A stretch of 64,000 bases of DNA from Staphylospora marina (GTDB lineage Bacteria; Bacillota; Bacilli; Thermoactinomycetales; Thermoactinomycetaceae), in the NCBI RefSeq assembly GCF_003856495.1, contig NZ_CP034118.1, positions 2,447,842 through 2,511,841 of the forward strand. Direction: 5' to 3'. Both the position numbers and the translations under genes were made by a program. Under the pieces are notes generated by a model that made no database searches, had not been told where the DNA came from, and saw only the letters and a program-made list of their open reading frames with translations. Of the stretch, positions 35,912 to 46,343 are shown piece after piece. The number at the start of each line of letters is the position of its first letter. Position 1 is the first letter of the stretch.

Positions 35912-37069
35912 TCAGCGGAAATACGGCATCGGATCGACGGGATTGCCGTCCTTGTGAACTTCAAAGTGGAGATGAGGGCCGGTCGAATTGCCGTTGCTGC
36001 CCACCTCGGCGATGATTTGACCCGCTTGGACTTTTTGGCCTTTTTCCACTCTCACCGTGTTGGAGTACATGTGGGCATACAGCGTGGACAACCCGTTGCC
36101 GTGATACAAAATGATGATCCATCCGTATCCGGAGGAAGTTCTGGATTCAAGGACCTCCCCCGACGCGGCCGCTCTGATGGGGGTTCCCATCGGAGCCCCG
36201 ATGTCAATGCCTTTGTGCAATTTGTGCTCACCGGTTACCGGATTGTCACGCATGCCGAATTTGGACGTCAACACTCCCCCGTCCACCGGCCAGCGGAATG
36301 CTCCACCCGTATGTGCGACCGTGATCTGACCGGCCTGTTCCCGACGCCTGGCTTCCTCCGAGGCACGGGCAACCAGCTCGGCCAATTCCTTTTTGGCTTC
36401 TTCGTTCTCCTGCTCCAGATGACCTTGTTCTTTCTCGATCGCGGCGATCACCTGTTCATGCTTTTTCCGCTCCGCAAGCAGATCGCCGTACAGAGCGGCA
36501 GACTGTTCCTTCTGCTTTTGAAGTTCGGCCAAATCCTTTTCCAAAACGTTTTGGGCGGACTGAAGTTCCTCTTTCGCCGCGGAAATCTCGGCAATGTTTT
36601 TCCGGTCTGCCCGGACCAGATCCAGCACGAGTCCGAATCGTGTCAGAAAATCGGAAAAGGTCTCTGCCTCAAGAAGCATCTGCAGGTGATACATCTCTCC
36701 CTTGACGTAGATGTGTTTCATCCTCTCCCGGAAGCGCCGCTGGCGATCTTCCAGGCTTTTGGAGAGCTCCTGCACCTCCTGCTTCCCGGCGATCACTTTC
36801 TCCTGCAGGCCATAAATCTTTTGGTCCAATTCTTCCAATTTGCGCCCGATGGTCTCCATGCGGCGGATCACTTCCGCCCGCTGTTGTTCGTTCTGTTTCT
36901 TTTGCTTTTCCAACGCCTGGATTTGCCGGTCCCGCTTCTTGATGTCCTCCCGTTTTTGATCAATGGAGGAATCCGCGTGCACCGGGCCGGAAACCGTCAC
37001 CAGGGCGCCCGCAAAAACGGACAGACTGAGGACGACTGCAAGCAGTGATCGGGTCATTCGGGGTTTCAT
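35912..37069 (-). CDS. EnvC-like M23 metallopeptidase, paralogue 3
   Basis: 385 residues: signal peptide (LLAVVLSLSVFAGALVTVSG), coiled coil (~30-255), M23 domain with HKGIDIGAPMGTP and GPHLHFEVH. It directly follows ftsX (16-base gap), so it is the most likely direct partner of FtsX, as EnvC is in Gram-negative bacteria and PcsB/CwlO are in other Gram-positives. Confidence 0.92.
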   Translation of the reverse strand: MKPRMTRSLLAVVLSLSVFAGALVTVSGPVHADSSIDQKREDIKKRDRQIQALEKQKKQNEQQRAEVIRRMETIGRKLEELDQKIYGLQEKVIAGKQEVQELSKSLEDRQRRFRERMKHIYVKGEMYHLQMLLEAETFSDFLTRFGLVLDLVRADRKNIAEISAAKEELQSAQNVLEKDLAELQKQKEQSAALYGDLLAERKKHEQVIAAIEKEQGHLEQENEEAKKELAELVARASEEARRREQAGQITVAHTGGAFRWPVDGGVLTSKFGMRDNPVTGEHKLHKGIDIGAPMGTPIRAAASGEVLESRTSSGYGWIIILYHGNGLSTLYAHMYSNTVRVEKGQKVQAGQIIAEVGSNGNSTGPHLHFEVHKDGNPVDPMPYFR

Positions 37070-37085
37070 TGCATTCTCACCCGCA

Positions 37086-37985
37086 TCAGATTTTCAGGAA
37101 GCGTCGGACGGACAGAATCGAACCCCACACTCCGATGGCCATGCCCAGCGCAAAAATGGAGACGGCCACATAGGCGCTGAGGGACAGCATCGGCATCATT
37201 TTCAGGATGGAAGACGCTTCGTCGCCTCCCAGCGCGCTGTAGATCACCTGATAGGTGGCAAGAACCAGAATGATCGGGAACACGGCACCGGCCATCCCGA
37301 TGAAGGCTCCTTCGATGAAGAACGGCCAGCGGATGAACCAGTTGCTCGCACCGACGAGACGCATGATCTCGATTTCCCGTTTCCGGGCAATGATGGTCAG
37401 TTTAATGGTGTTGGAGATCAGGAACGCGGCCAGGATGGCAAGCCCAAGTCCGAACACCAGCACGATGTTCCGGAACCAGCTGGATGCGTTGAGCAATCGT
37501 TCGGTCACGTCACCGCCGGCTTCCGCATTGTCGACTCCCGGAATGCCCTCCAGTTTTTTCGCCAGCTCGGGCAGCTCCTTGGGATTCGCCGGGTGAACCA
37601 GAATCAGGTCCGGCAGCGGGTTGTTGTTCCCTTCCAGCCCCTTGAACACTTCATCCCCCTCTTTGCCCCACTGTTCCTTCATCTGGCGAAGGCCCTGCGC
37701 TTTGGGGATGAATTCGGCGTTTTTCACGCCGGGCATCTTTTTGACCTGTTCGACCACGTCATTTTGTTGATCGTTCGTCAATTCCATCTTGAGCGCGACC
37801 CGGACCGCCATCTGCTTGTCCAGCTCGGCGGCCATGTACCGGACGTTGAACGCAAACACCAGAAAAATCCCGAAAATGAACAGCGTCACCGCCACGGCAC
37901 TGATCGCCGCGAAACTCATCCAGGTATTGCGGCGTACCCCGCGATATGCTTCACGGAAATGGCGCATCAATGTATCAATCTTCAT
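37086..37985 (-). CDS. ftsX: cell-division ABC protein FtsX
   Basis: About 299 residues: four membrane helices, one N-terminal (AISAVAVTLFIFGIFLVFAF), a large extracellular loop (~45-170) that binds the wall hydrolase, then three helices with NTIKLTIIARKREIEIMRLVGA, the FtsX/ABC3 signature. ATG 37985 (MKIDTLMRHFREAYRG) has GGAGGTGAG upstream and overlaps ftsE by 11 bases. Confidence 0.95.
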   Translation of the reverse strand: MKIDTLMRHFREAYRGVRRNTWMSFAAISAVAVTLFIFGIFLVFAFNVRYMAAELDKQMAVRVALKMELTNDQQNDVVEQVKKMPGVKNAEFIPKAQGLRQMKEQWGKEGDEVFKGLEGNNNPLPDLILVHPANPKELPELAKKLEGIPGVDNAEAGGDVTERLLNASSWFRNIVLVFGLGLAILAAFLISNTIKLTIIARKREIEIMRLVGASNWFIRWPFFIEGAFIGMAGAVFPIILVLATYQVIYSALGGDEASSILKMMPMLSLSAYVAVSIFALGMAIGVWGSILSVRRFLKI

Positions 37986-38661
37986 AGCCGTACTCACCTC
38001 CCAACTCGTCGCGCACGATCACGCCCTGCTCGATGGCGATCACACGCTGGCGCATGGTGTTGACGATTTCCTTGTTGTGCGTGGCCATGACGACGGTGGT
38101 GCCACGGTTGTTGATCTCTTCGAGCAAATACATGATGTCCCACGAGTTTTCCGGGTCCAGGTTTCCCGTGGGCTCGTCCGCGATGATGAACGTCGGGTTG
38201 TTGACGATCGCCCGGGCGATCGCCACCCGTTGCTGTTCACCGCCGGACAGCTGGGACGGCAGCGCATGCATCCGGTCCGCCAATCCGACCAGCTCCAGCA
38301 CTTCCATCACGCGCGGCTTGATTTTTCGACGGGGCGTCTCGATCGCCTCCATCGCAAATGCCACGTTTTCAAACGCCGTCAGATGAGGCAACAGTTTGAA
38401 ATCCTGGAACACGATTCCGATTTTCCGGCGAACATGGGGAATTTTCCAGTCGCGTACGCGCTTGACGTTCACGCCGTTGATCAGCACCACTCCGTGAGTC
38501 GGCTTTTCTTCCCGGTACATGAGCTTGATGAACGTACTTTTGCCGGCGCCGCTCGGTCCCACGACGTAGACGAATTCGCCTTGGTCGATGCGGACGTTGA
38601 TTCCCCTGAGCGCTTCCACTCCGTTGGGATAAATCTTCCAAACATCGTGCATCTCGATCAC
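37975..38661 (-). CDS. ftsE: cell-division ATP-binding protein FtsE
   Basis: 228 residues with Walker A GPSGAGKST, FQDFKLLPHLTAFENVAFAM, signature LSGGEQQRVAIARA and Walker B FIIADEPTGNLDP. ATP hydrolysis drives FtsX to activate the extracellular hydrolase. It heads the ftsEX-M23 x3 operon. Confidence 0.96.
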   Translation of the reverse strand: MIEMHDVWKIYPNGVEALRGINVRIDQGEFVYVVGPSGAGKSTFIKLMYREEKPTHGVVLINGVNVKRVRDWKIPHVRRKIGIVFQDFKLLPHLTAFENVAFAMEAIETPRRKIKPRVMEVLELVGLADRMHALPSQLSGGEQQRVAIARAIVNNPTFIIADEPTGNLDPENSWDIMYLLEEINNRGTTVVMATHNKEIVNTMRQRVIAIEQGVIVRDELGGEYGYED

Positions 38662-38857
38662 AAAAACTCACCCCGAGACTCGTTTTCTTCTATTTCTGAG
38701 TGATTGGTAATTCTCCTGCAATTTTCCGGGCTGCCGGAAATGGCAACTTCTTCATGAGAGTTGTGCTGAAACAGCCTCGAAATTCATTCCCTATTATATC
38801 ATCAAACAGGAAAATGCCAGGTAAATCTTCGTGGAAATCATAGATTATTCAAAAACA
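38662..38857. other. ftsE upstream region, no gene seen
   Basis: AT-rich; contains TATATCATC-like stretches near 38797 that may hold the ftsE promoter on the minus strand, but no clean -35/-10 pair was assigned. Confidence 0.35.
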
Positions 38858-38859
38858 AA

Positions 38860-38887
38860 GACTCTCCTTTTTCACAAAAGAAGAGTC
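38860..38887 (-). terminator. argGH terminator
   Basis: GACTCT (38860-38865) and AGAGTC (38882-38887), extended by CTTTT/AAAAG inside; on the minus strand TTTGTTTTTG follows. Confidence 0.7.
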
Positions 38888-38963
38888 ATGAAAATAGGAT
38901 CATTATCCATATTGAAGCAAAATATTCCCTTGACAGATGCCTCCGTTCCCCGCGGAATCCGAC

Positions 38964-40373
38964 TCAGGCTCCGGAAGCCCGCATCGCCAGCCATTCCCGA
39001 TTCTTTTCCAACTGTTCCCGCTTGGCTGCGAGCGTTGCCAGCACCTGTTTGCGGGAAGTTCCTCCCTCGCTGTCCCTGGCCTCCACCACCTTGTCCACGG
39101 ACAACGCATCGTACACGTCCTCACCGATGAGCGGGGAATGCTCCCGGAATTCCCCCGGCGTCAATTCGGTGAGCACCTTCCCTTGGCGGATGGCATGCAA
39201 CACCAGTTTGCCGGTGATCTCATGCGCCTGCCGGAACGGCAAGCCCCGGCGAACCAGATAATCGGCCAGATCCGTCGCGTTGGCGAATCCCGATTCCGCG
39301 TTTTTGCGCATCACATCCGCGTTCACCTTCATCGTGCGCACCAGGGAGGCGGTCAGCGAGAGGCACCCGGTCAGCGTTCGCACCGTGTCAAAGACGCCTT
39401 CCTTGTCTTCCTGCATGTCCTTGTTGTAGGTGAGCGGCAATGCTTTGAGCGTGGTGAGCAGGGCCGTGAGATGGCCGAATACGCGCCCGGTCTTTCCCCG
39501 GACCAGTTCCGGAATGTCGGGATTTTTCTTTTGGGGCATCATGCTGCTGCCGGTGCAGTAAGCATCGTCCAGGGTGACGTAACCGAACTCTTCGGCCGAC
39601 CAGAGGATCAACTCCTCGGACAAGCGGGAGAGGTGGACCATCACCAGCGAAGCGATCGACAAAAATTCCACCAGATAGTCCCGGTCGCTGACGGCATCCA
39701 TGCTGTTGTCGTAGATCCGTTCGAATCCGAGCGCCCGAGCCGTCATTCGCCGGTCGATCGGAAAGGTGGTGCCGGCGATCGCACCCGCTCCGAGCGGGCA
39801 GGTGTTCACCCGTTTCCAGCTGTCGGTCAGCCGCTCGATGTCCCGTTCAAACATGGAGACGTATGCCAACAGATGATGGGCAAACCGGACCGGTTGAGCC
39901 CGCTGGAGGTGGGTGTACCCCGGCAACACGGTGTCCACGTGGGCTTCCGCCTGCTCCAAGAGCGCGTCCTGCAAGTCGAGGAGAAGCCGGACGATCTCGA
40001 CCGTCACTTTGCGGACGTACAGGTGCATGTCCACCGCCACCTGGTCGTTCCGGCTGCGGGCCGTGTGCAATTTTCCGCCGAGCGGCCCGATTTCTTCGGT
40101 GAGCAGTTTTTCGATGTTCATGTGAATGTCTTCATGCTCGATCCGGAACTTCGCCACGCCGGAGCGGATTTTTTCGCGCACGGTGTGCAAACCGGAGATG
40201 ATGGTCTCCGCTTCTTCCGGGGTGAGGATCCCGCACTTTCCGAGCATGTCGGCGTGCGCGATGCTGCCTTGGATGTCTTCCTCGAACAATTCCTTGTCGA
40301 ACGGGATGGAGGCGTTAAATTCCTCCACCCAGCGATCCGTCGGTTTGGAAAAGCGCCCGCCCCAGAGTTTCAT
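38964..40373 (-). CDS. argH: argininosuccinate lyase
   Basis: 469 residues: MKLWGGRF start, [27 protein letters not shown] and the family signature [19 protein letters not shown] (mobile catalytic Ser loop). It splits argininosuccinate to arginine and fumarate, the last step of arginine synthesis. ATG 40373 has GGAGG 9 bases upstream. The start lies inside the end of argG. Confidence 0.97.
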   Translation of the reverse strand: MKLWGGRFSKPTDRWVEEFNASIPFDKELFEEDIQGSIAHADMLGKCGILTPEEAETIISGLHTVREKIRSGVAKFRIEHEDIHMNIEKLLTEEIGPLGGKLHTARSRNDQVAVDMHLYVRKVTVEIVRLLLDLQDALLEQAEAHVDTVLPGYTHLQRAQPVRFAHHLLAYVSMFERDIERLTDSWKRVNTCPLGAGAIAGTTFPIDRRMTARALGFERIYDNSMDAVSDRDYLVEFLSIASLVMVHLSRLSEELILWSAEEFGYVTLDDAYCTGSSMMPQKKNPDIPELVRGKTGRVFGHLTALLTTLKALPLTYNKDMQEDKEGVFDTVRTLTGCLSLTASLVRTMKVNADVMRKNAESGFANATDLADYLVRRGLPFRQAHEITGKLVLHAIRQGKVLTELTPGEFREHSPLIGEDVYDALSVDKVVEARDSEGGTSRKQVLATLAAKREQLEKNREWLAMRASGA

Positions 40374-41577
40374 CCTTCTCGTCCTCCATGTGCACATTTG
40401 CATAAATATTCGTCGGCAATCCCCACAGCTTGATGAACCCGACCGCCGCCTGGTGATCAAACTCGTCATCCGCGGTGTACGTGGCCAGTTTTTCATCGTA
40501 CAGCGAATACGGCGAGGTTCTTCCGGTCACGGTGACACTCCCCTTAAACAGCTTCACCCGCACGTCGCCGGTGACCGGTTTCTGGGTCTGGTCAATGAAC
40601 GCGTCCAGCGCCTTTTTCAGCGGCGAGAACCAGAGACCGTCGTACACCAGTTCCGCCCATTTCTGCTCGATGACCGGCTTGAAGCGGGCGATGTCGCGGG
40701 GCTGGGTCAGGAACTCCAGTTCACGGTGAGCGGTGATGAGAGTGATCGCCCCGGGACATTCGTACACTTCCCTCGACTTGATGCCGACCAGGCGGTTTTC
40801 CACATGGTCGATCCGCCCCACGCCGTGCTTTCCGGCCAGCTTGTTCAGTGCGGCCAAAAGTTCATCAAACGGCATCGCTTCTCCGTTCAGCCTGACCGGC
40901 ACCCCTTGTTCGAAGGAAATGATGATCTCATCGGGGGTGTCCGGAGCGTTTTCGACGGAGGAGGTCCATTCGTACGCCGCTTCCGGAGGAGCCGTCCAGG
41001 GATTTTCCAGCTCTCCGCATTCGCAGCTGCGTCCCCACAGGTTCTGGTCGATGCTGAACGGATTGTCCAAATCGACCGGGATGGGAATGCCGTGTTTCTC
41101 CGCATAGGCGATCTCCTCATCCCGGGACATCGCCCATTCGCGAACCGGGGCCACCACTTTGAGATGCGGGGCCAGCGCGGTGACGGAAACGTCAAAGCGC
41201 ACCTGGTCGTTCCCCTTCCCGGTGCAACCGTGCGCCACGGCCACGGCTCCCTCCGCCTTGGCCACTTCCACGAGCACCTGGGAAATGAGCGGCCGGGACA
41301 GCGCCGATACCAGCGGATATTTGCCTTCATACATCGCGTTTGCCTTCAGCGCGGGAATGAGAAAATGATCGGCAAACCACCGTTTGGCGTCGACCACGAC
41401 CGATTTGACCGCTCCCACCTTGAGCGCCTTGTTTTTCACGAAATCCAGGTCCTTCCCTTCCCCCACGTCCAATGCGACGGCGATCACGTCATACCCGTAA
41501 GTCTCATTCAGCCATTTGATGGCGACCGAGGTGTCGAGACCGCCGGAATAGGCGAGAATCACTTTCTCTTTTTGCAT
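40315..41577 (-). CDS. argG: argininosuccinate synthase
   Basis: 420 residues: ATP-pyrophosphatase loop [27 protein letters not shown], and [20 protein letters not shown]. It joins citrulline and aspartate. The C-terminus is ~15-20 residues longer than usual (after [10 protein letters not shown]), and this extension overlaps argH by 59 bases. ATG 41577 ([13 protein letters not shown]) with GGAGCGG upstream is used; the longer frame to 41679 crosses a terminator. Confidence 0.97.
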   Translation of the reverse strand: MQKEKVILAYSGGLDTSVAIKWLNETYGYDVIAVALDVGEGKDLDFVKNKALKVGAVKSVVVDAKRWFADHFLIPALKANAMYEGKYPLVSALSRPLISQVLVEVAKAEGAVAVAHGCTGKGNDQVRFDVSVTALAPHLKVVAPVREWAMSRDEEIAYAEKHGIPIPVDLDNPFSIDQNLWGRSCECGELENPWTAPPEAAYEWTSSVENAPDTPDEIIISFEQGVPVRLNGEAMPFDELLAALNKLAGKHGVGRIDHVENRLVGIKSREVYECPGAITLITAHRELEFLTQPRDIARFKPVIEQKWAELVYDGLWFSPLKKALDAFIDQTQKPVTGDVRVKLFKGSVTVTGRTSPYSLYDEKLATYTADDEFDHQAAVGFIKLWGLPTNIYANVHMEDEKDETLGRALFQTDGSLGGGI

Positions 41578-41596
41578 GCGTATCCGCTCCGTTCCA

Positions 41597-41626
41597 CATA
41601 AAAATTCATGCTCATGCATGATTATA
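41597..41626 (-). promoter_or_regulatory. argGH promoter region with ARG-box-like site
   Basis: On the minus strand TATAAT (41626-41621) is followed by CATGAATTTTTATG (41610-41597), similar to the ArgR/AhrC operator half-pattern TGAAT-A/T4-AT-CA. Repression by arginine is therefore likely, but the -35 is unclear. Confidence 0.45.
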
Positions 41627-41636
41627 CGAAGTTCAT

Positions 41637-41667
41637 GCAAAAAAATCCACCCCTGATTCGGGGTGGA
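41637..41667 (-). terminator. terminator of the acyltransferase gene
   Basis: ATCCACCCC (41644-41652) and GGGGTGGAT (41659-41667); on the minus strand a run of seven or more T follows. Confidence 0.9.
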
Positions 41668-41689
41668 TTCCGTTTCCATTTTCCGGATC

Positions 41690-42793
41690 TCAAGCCTTGG
41701 CTTCCGGTCCCGCCACGTTTCTCTCCGCTCCGCCGAAAAATTCCTGTCGCTTCGTCAGATAGGAATCGGAGCTGACCTGAAGGTTGCCCCGGAAGAAGAT
41801 GAAGGACAAGAGCGGCTTCTCGATCAGCACGTGGGTCAACCATCCGACGAGAATCACCGCGACGATGATCAACGCGAAGAGCAAAAGCGGGTCGGCCCAT
41901 CCGAGCCAGTCATCCTTTCCGGAAAGATGGAACAAGAGCGTAAGCATCGGTTCATGTACCAGGAACAGGGAATACGAAGCCTGACCCATGAATTGTATCC
42001 AGGCGGGCAGGCGGATTTCCGTTTTCACGTCGGCCGCGGCCAGACCGAACAACAGCAGACTGACCGGCACCCCGTAGTTGTACATGTCATCCAGCGGAAC
42101 CCAGCCATAAAGATCATTCAACACACCGAGCACCGTCCCGGTCGCCCCGATCAGAAAGATCCATGCCGGCTGCTTCACTGGAATTTTGTCGGTCAGGTGG
42201 GCGATGAAGGCTCCGGCGAAGAAGTAGAGGTGGTACTTGCTGAAGAGCACCTGAAGCACGGGATGTTCCAGGTTCACGTCCTGGGTGAAGAAAATCACCA
42301 CCGCCAGAAACCACAGCGCCGCCACCAGCGTCCCCGCGTTCCGTCCCAAGAAGAGAAAGAGGAAAAAGAACAGATAGAACACGAGCAGGATGCTGAGCAA
42401 GCCGGACGAGGAAAGAAGGGAATCCTCATGGGGAATCAGCAGCACCGACGGTCCGATGCTGTCCAGAGAAGCCTTCTGTCCGGTCAGAAAGGCGGAAAGC
42501 GGAATGATGGCGATCAGGATGTACCAGTAGACCGAGTAGATGCGAATCAGCCGCTTGATCAAAAATCCCCTCGCGGTCCGTTTGTCTCCGATCGACGATT
42601 TGTAGGAAGCAAACAGGACAAAACCGCTGAGAAGAAAGAAAAAGTCCATCGCACCGAACCGGACCCGGTCATCCAGTCCCGGAATGAGTTCGACATCCCA
42701 GTGGTGAAGTCCCGCCCGGTGAGCCGCCAGAACGACGACCAGCAGCGAGAAGATTCCCCTGGCCGCGTGCAGCAAGTGATACTTTCGGAGCAT
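41690..42793 (-). CDS. acyltransferase family 3 membrane protein
   Basis: 367 residues with about ten membrane helices; N-terminal catalytic region [21 protein letters not shown], the [11 protein letters not shown] motif and [11 protein letters not shown] are typical of Acyltransf_3 (OafA/YrhL-like). Such proteins O-acetylate cell-surface polysaccharides, peptidoglycan or small molecules. No SGNH domain follows. Substrate unknown; neighbours (deacetylase, arginine genes) give little help. Confidence 0.88.
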   Translation of the reverse strand: MLRKYHLLHAARGIFSLLVVVLAAHRAGLHHWDVELIPGLDDRVRFGAMDFFFLLSGFVLFASYKSSIGDKRTARGFLIKRLIRIYSVYWYILIAIIPLSAFLTGQKASLDSIGPSVLLIPHEDSLLSSSGLLSILLVFYLFFFLFLFLGRNAGTLVAALWFLAVVIFFTQDVNLEHPVLQVLFSKYHLYFFAGAFIAHLTDKIPVKQPAWIFLIGATGTVLGVLNDLYGWVPLDDMYNYGVPVSLLLFGLAAADVKTEIRLPAWIQFMGQASYSLFLVHEPMLTLLFHLSGKDDWLGWADPLLLFALIIVAVILVGWLTHVLIEKPLLSFIFFRGNLQVSSDSYLTKRQEFFGGAERNVAGPEAKA

Positions 42794-43272
42794 CTTTGTT
42801 CCGACCTTTCTGCGACTGAGTCATCACGGGCATTCGGCAGCGGTCCGGAAGTCATCCATAACTGGACGGAACTGCCACTTCCATTTTGGCATAAAAAAAG
42901 TTTGTTGGTTGAGACTTCGATGACATTTCATGAAGCGTTCAAACTTCCTGCCTGTGAAATGTTCCCGTTTTTGACGGAAGTCACTTTACGGAACGGGAGC
43001 ACCGAGGCGGTATAATGAAAAGATGCGGTACCCGCGTCGCCACCCGCCGCCTTCGGATCTCTCCGGGGCAGCCGAAATGCAAGTCATTCAACGATCGGCT
43101 CGCGGTTTTCGACACCCCCGCCGGACGGGAATGATTTCGTCGGGAACCGATCCGTTTGACCCGGAGGACATCTTGTTGCGGGGATCGTGAGACGGCGCCC
43201 CGACATGCCGACTTTTCCGAGAGCTTCTTCGCGCCGAACCGCACATTGCCATGACGGAAGGAAGGAAACCTG
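42794..43272. other. divergent intergenic region
   Basis: No gene is seen in these 479 bases. TATAAT at 43011-43016 with TTTACG at 42985-42990 (20-base spacer, too long for a good match) may drive the deacetylase gene and would leave a ~250-base leader. Confidence 0.35.
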
Positions 43273-44142
43273 ATGCAACCGGTTCGTTTCATCGCCTTGC
43301 CCGTCGCCGGCCTGTTGTTCGTTCTGTCCGCCTGCACTCCGGCCACTTCCGGCCAGGAACATCCTTCTCCCTCCGCATCTTCCCGGACCGCCGAACGGCC
43401 CGCTCCGGATGTCGACAAAAGCGGAGAATCCGTTCGGGAACATCCGGAGGAACGGATTCGTGAAACATACCGGGGAGTCACGCCCAAAGAGTGGGGAGAA
43501 CAGGTCCGCGGAGTCATCACGCGTTTTGAAACGAAGGAACCGCTGATCGCCCTCACCTTCGACGCCTGCGGGGGACCCCGCGGAAGCAAATTTGATCAAG
43601 CGCTGGTGGATCATCTGATCCGTGAACAAATTCCCGCCACGCTGTTTGTCAACAGCCGGTGGATCGATGCCAACCGGGACACGTTCCTCCGCCTTTCGGA
43701 GAACCCGTTGTTTGAAATCGGCAACCACGGGACGGAACATCGTCCGTTGTCGGTCAACGGTCGCTCCGTCTACGGCATCCGCGGAACGTCGGATCCGGCT
43801 CACGCGTTTCGGGAAGTGTGGCTGAACCATGAAAAAATCCGGAATTTGACCGGACGGGAACCGAAATTCTTCCGGGCGGGAACGGCCTATTATGACGAAG
43901 TGGCCGTCCGGATCGTCCACGAAACGGGAGAACGGGTGGCCGGCTTTGACGTCGTCGGAGACGGTGGAGCCCGCTTCTCCGCGTCGCAGGTGAAGCAAGC
44001 CCTGCTGTCCGCGAAACCCGGCTCCATCGTCATCCTGCATTTCAACCAGCCGAACGGAGAGACCTTTGAAGGACTTCGTCAGGCGATCCCGGTGCTCAAA
44101 CAGCGGGGGTTCCGCTTCGTGAAACTGGAGGATGTGTTGTGA
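43273..44142 (+). CDS. polysaccharide deacetylase-family lipoprotein
   Basis: 289 residues: lipoprotein signal with lipobox LSAC (Cys ~21), low-complexity linker, then a NodB-like fold: TFDACGGP (first Asp pair reduced to one D), GNHGTEHRP (metal His pair), FFRAGTAYYD and IVILHFNQPNGET. Related secreted proteins deacetylate GlcNAc or MurNAc of the wall. The TFDAC form, in place of TFDDG, is seen in a subgroup whose activity is less certain. GAAGGAAGG precedes the ATG. Confidence 0.85.
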   Translation: MQPVRFIALPVAGLLFVLSACTPATSGQEHPSPSASSRTAERPAPDVDKSGESVREHPEERIRETYRGVTPKEWGEQVRGVITRFETKEPLIALTFDACGGPRGSKFDQALVDHLIREQIPATLFVNSRWIDANRDTFLRLSENPLFEIGNHGTEHRPLSVNGRSVYGIRGTSDPAHAFREVWLNHEKIRNLTGREPKFFRAGTAYYDEVAVRIVHETGERVAGFDVVGDGGARFSASQVKQALLSAKPGSIVILHFNQPNGETFEGLRQAIPVLKQRGFRFVKLEDVL

Positions 44143-44162
44143 GCGGGAGCCAACGCTCCCGC

Positions 44163-44924
44163 TCAAACCAGCCGGATCCCGAACCATCGCTGCAAGGCGG
44201 CTCTCCGCTCCGGCAGCGACCGGACGGGAATTTTTTTCTTTTCGCCCCTCTCCGTGATCGTCAAGCCTTCATCCGTCAGCGTGATCCTTCCCGTTTCCGT
44301 GGCGATCGTGCACACCATCCGCCGGGTGAAGCCGGATTCGGGGGAAGTCTGATGGTGGATGCACATGGGCATGAAATCGGACAAAATCCACGGCCTGAGC
44401 GTAAATTGGTGCTGGGGCTTCCACTCTTCCCCCGGCTGTCTTTTTTCCAGCACCCACGCATCCGGATCGGCCGCCGGCATCACCCGGTAATCCCCGCTCA
44501 CATCCGACACCACGGAGCCGTCGAGCGGCACCGGTCGGCGTGCCGAATCTCCGAATCCCACATCCACCAGAAGTGGTTGCTCATCAAAGACGAGCAGGGT
44601 CAGATGATCAAATTCCGGTCCCGGGGTTCCGTCAGGCCGAAACACCCGCGCAGACAGCAAGCGAACCCGGTACCCGAGCTTCTCCAACAACCAGGCGAAC
44701 AGGCCGTTGAGCTCATAACAGCCGCCGCCCCGTTTTCGCCGGACGACTTTTTCGTAAATCATCGGCAAATCCAACAGGATGGGGACGTTCGCACGGATAT
44801 CCAGATTTTCGAACGGCACGGTGAGCAGGTGTTGATGCATCAGCAACTCCAACCTGTTCCGACCGGGCTTCTCGGTTTCTTTCCGGTCGATCCCCAATCG
44901 TGTCAGCATCTCCGTTACATCCAT
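44163..44924 (-). CDS. arylamine N-acetyltransferase
   Basis: 253 residues with the full catalytic triad: Cys in RGGGCYELNGLF, His in EFDHLTLLV and Asp in LLVDVGFGDS. It transfers acetyl from acetyl-CoA to arylamines or hydrazines by a ping-pong mechanism. ATG 44924 is preferred over GTG 44933 because GGGGTG lies at the right distance. It converges on the deacetylase gene with a 20-base gap. Confidence 0.93.
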   Translation of the reverse strand: MDVTEMLTRLGIDRKETEKPGRNRLELLMHQHLLTVPFENLDIRANVPILLDLPMIYEKVVRRKRGGGCYELNGLFAWLLEKLGYRVRLLSARVFRPDGTPGPEFDHLTLLVFDEQPLLVDVGFGDSARRPVPLDGSVVSDVSGDYRVMPAADPDAWVLEKRQPGEEWKPQHQFTLRPWILSDFMPMCIHHQTSPESGFTRRMVCTIATETGRITLTDEGLTITERGEKKKIPVRSLPERRAALQRWFGIRLV

Positions 44925-45091
44925 GCTTTTCACCCCATCGCCATGTCATGATCATTTCCCGGGAAATCCATCTCTCAAAGCAAAAAGCCCGCCGAGACGA
45001 CGCTCCGCCGGAGTGAACGCATCTTCGGCAGAAACAAGCACCGGCGGATCCGTGACCGATCCATGGATCCTACCCGCTCGCGAGTCGAATC

Positions 45092-46339
45092 TCAACTCCG
45101 AATCCCGACCGGCAAAAACAAAGAGTCATTGCCGGTGATTTCCTGATCGACCCGGGAGACGATGGCCGACGCACGGCCGCCGATCAGAAACGAGCCCCAC
45201 AATTGCTTGCCGCGAACGGTTCCCTGAAGCGTTTCCACCTCGACCCACTCCAATTCCGCCAACTCCTGGTACACCATCGGCTGGTCCCAATACAATGTTC
45301 CACCGTCTTGAGCGATGACTCCTCCGGTGGAATCATACAGCCTGACGCCGCCTCCTTCCCGCCCGAACACCGGCTTGGAGACGTAAGGGCGTTTTCCGTG
45401 AAACACATTGTCCAGATAGGTGGGAAGCATGTGATCCCGGATGGTCTGTCTCTCCTCGTCCGTGAAGAACAGATCGCTCTCCGCCAGGTTCCAGATCAGG
45501 GCCTGCAACGCCTTGGTTTGGGAAATCAAGGCGGAAGGCGGATTGATCATGGCCAGCCGGCGGGAAACGGTGAGCTCCAGGATGCGAATCCCCGTCGGAA
45601 ATCCGTCCTTGTCACGGTCCTTTACCATCAGTTCGATCGGATGCAGGCGGTACCAGACATCCACCGGCCGCCAGTCATCCCCGTCCCTGGCATGGAGCCT
45701 TCCCTGACAGTACGAAAGTTCTTCCAGCGGCACGAACCGGCCGTCCAGTCCGGAGGCATCCAGCAAATAGCGGGTGGTTCCCCGGTCTTCCTCATGCCGG
45801 CCTAGAGAGCTGAACACGATGGAATCGGAAGCAAACCCCAGACGGCGATATTCCCGGACCATGGTGGCAAATGCATCACGGATGTGCTCCCGCATTCCGT
45901 GATTGGGATTTTCCACCCCGAACTTCCCGCAAACCACGCCATTCACATGAAATCCTTCCACCAGACAGGTCGGGGTGTCGCTGTTGAACTCCAGCATCTT
46001 CAGCCCTCGCGGCGTCCGGGCAAAATCAAACCGCCCGACCAAGGTGGGCATTTCCGCACACACGGACATCCTGACGGCAGGCCGGGCCGCTTCGGGAATT
46101 CCCAACTCCGCCAGCAGTTCATCCCCCGCTTTTTGGACGACCTCCATGGTTCGGGCGAAAATCCGGCCCAAACGTTCGGTCACGTCGGCGATTTCCGCGC
46201 GAAATTCGGGAGAAATGAGGCACAGATCGGCGAGCGCATATTCTTTTCCGTACATCCAGTCCCAGGTGAAGACGCCTTCCTGACGGAGCGACTCGTAAAT
46301 CTCGTGCCGCAGGCGTTGATATTCTCCCGTTTTTTTCAT
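45092..46339 (-). CDS. glutathionylspermidine synthase-like ATP-grasp protein
   Basis: 415 residues starting MKKTGEYQRLRHEIYESLRQ. LKMLEFNSDTPTCLVEG, VFGREGGGVRLYDSTGG and QELAELEWVEVETLQG are typical of the C-terminal amide-ligase domain of GspS and of YgiC. It would form an amide bond using ATP; the E. coli YgiC homologue lacks known glutathionylspermidine activity. The first gene of this operon is a small acidic lipoprotein, recalling ygiB-ygiC. Substrate unknown. Confidence 0.85.
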   Translation of the reverse strand: MKKTGEYQRLRHEIYESLRQEGVFTWDWMYGKEYALADLCLISPEFRAEIADVTERLGRIFARTMEVVQKAGDELLAELGIPEAARPAVRMSVCAEMPTLVGRFDFARTPRGLKMLEFNSDTPTCLVEGFHVNGVVCGKFGVENPNHGMREHIRDAFATMVREYRRLGFASDSIVFSSLGRHEEDRGTTRYLLDASGLDGRFVPLEELSYCQGRLHARDGDDWRPVDVWYRLHPIELMVKDRDKDGFPTGIRILELTVSRRLAMINPPSALISQTKALQALIWNLAESDLFFTDEERQTIRDHMLPTYLDNVFHGKRPYVSKPVFGREGGGVRLYDSTGGVIAQDGGTLYWDQPMVYQELAELEWVEVETLQGTVRGKQLWGSFLIGGRASAIVSRVDQEITGNDSLFLPVGIRS

Positions 46340-46343
46340 CCCA

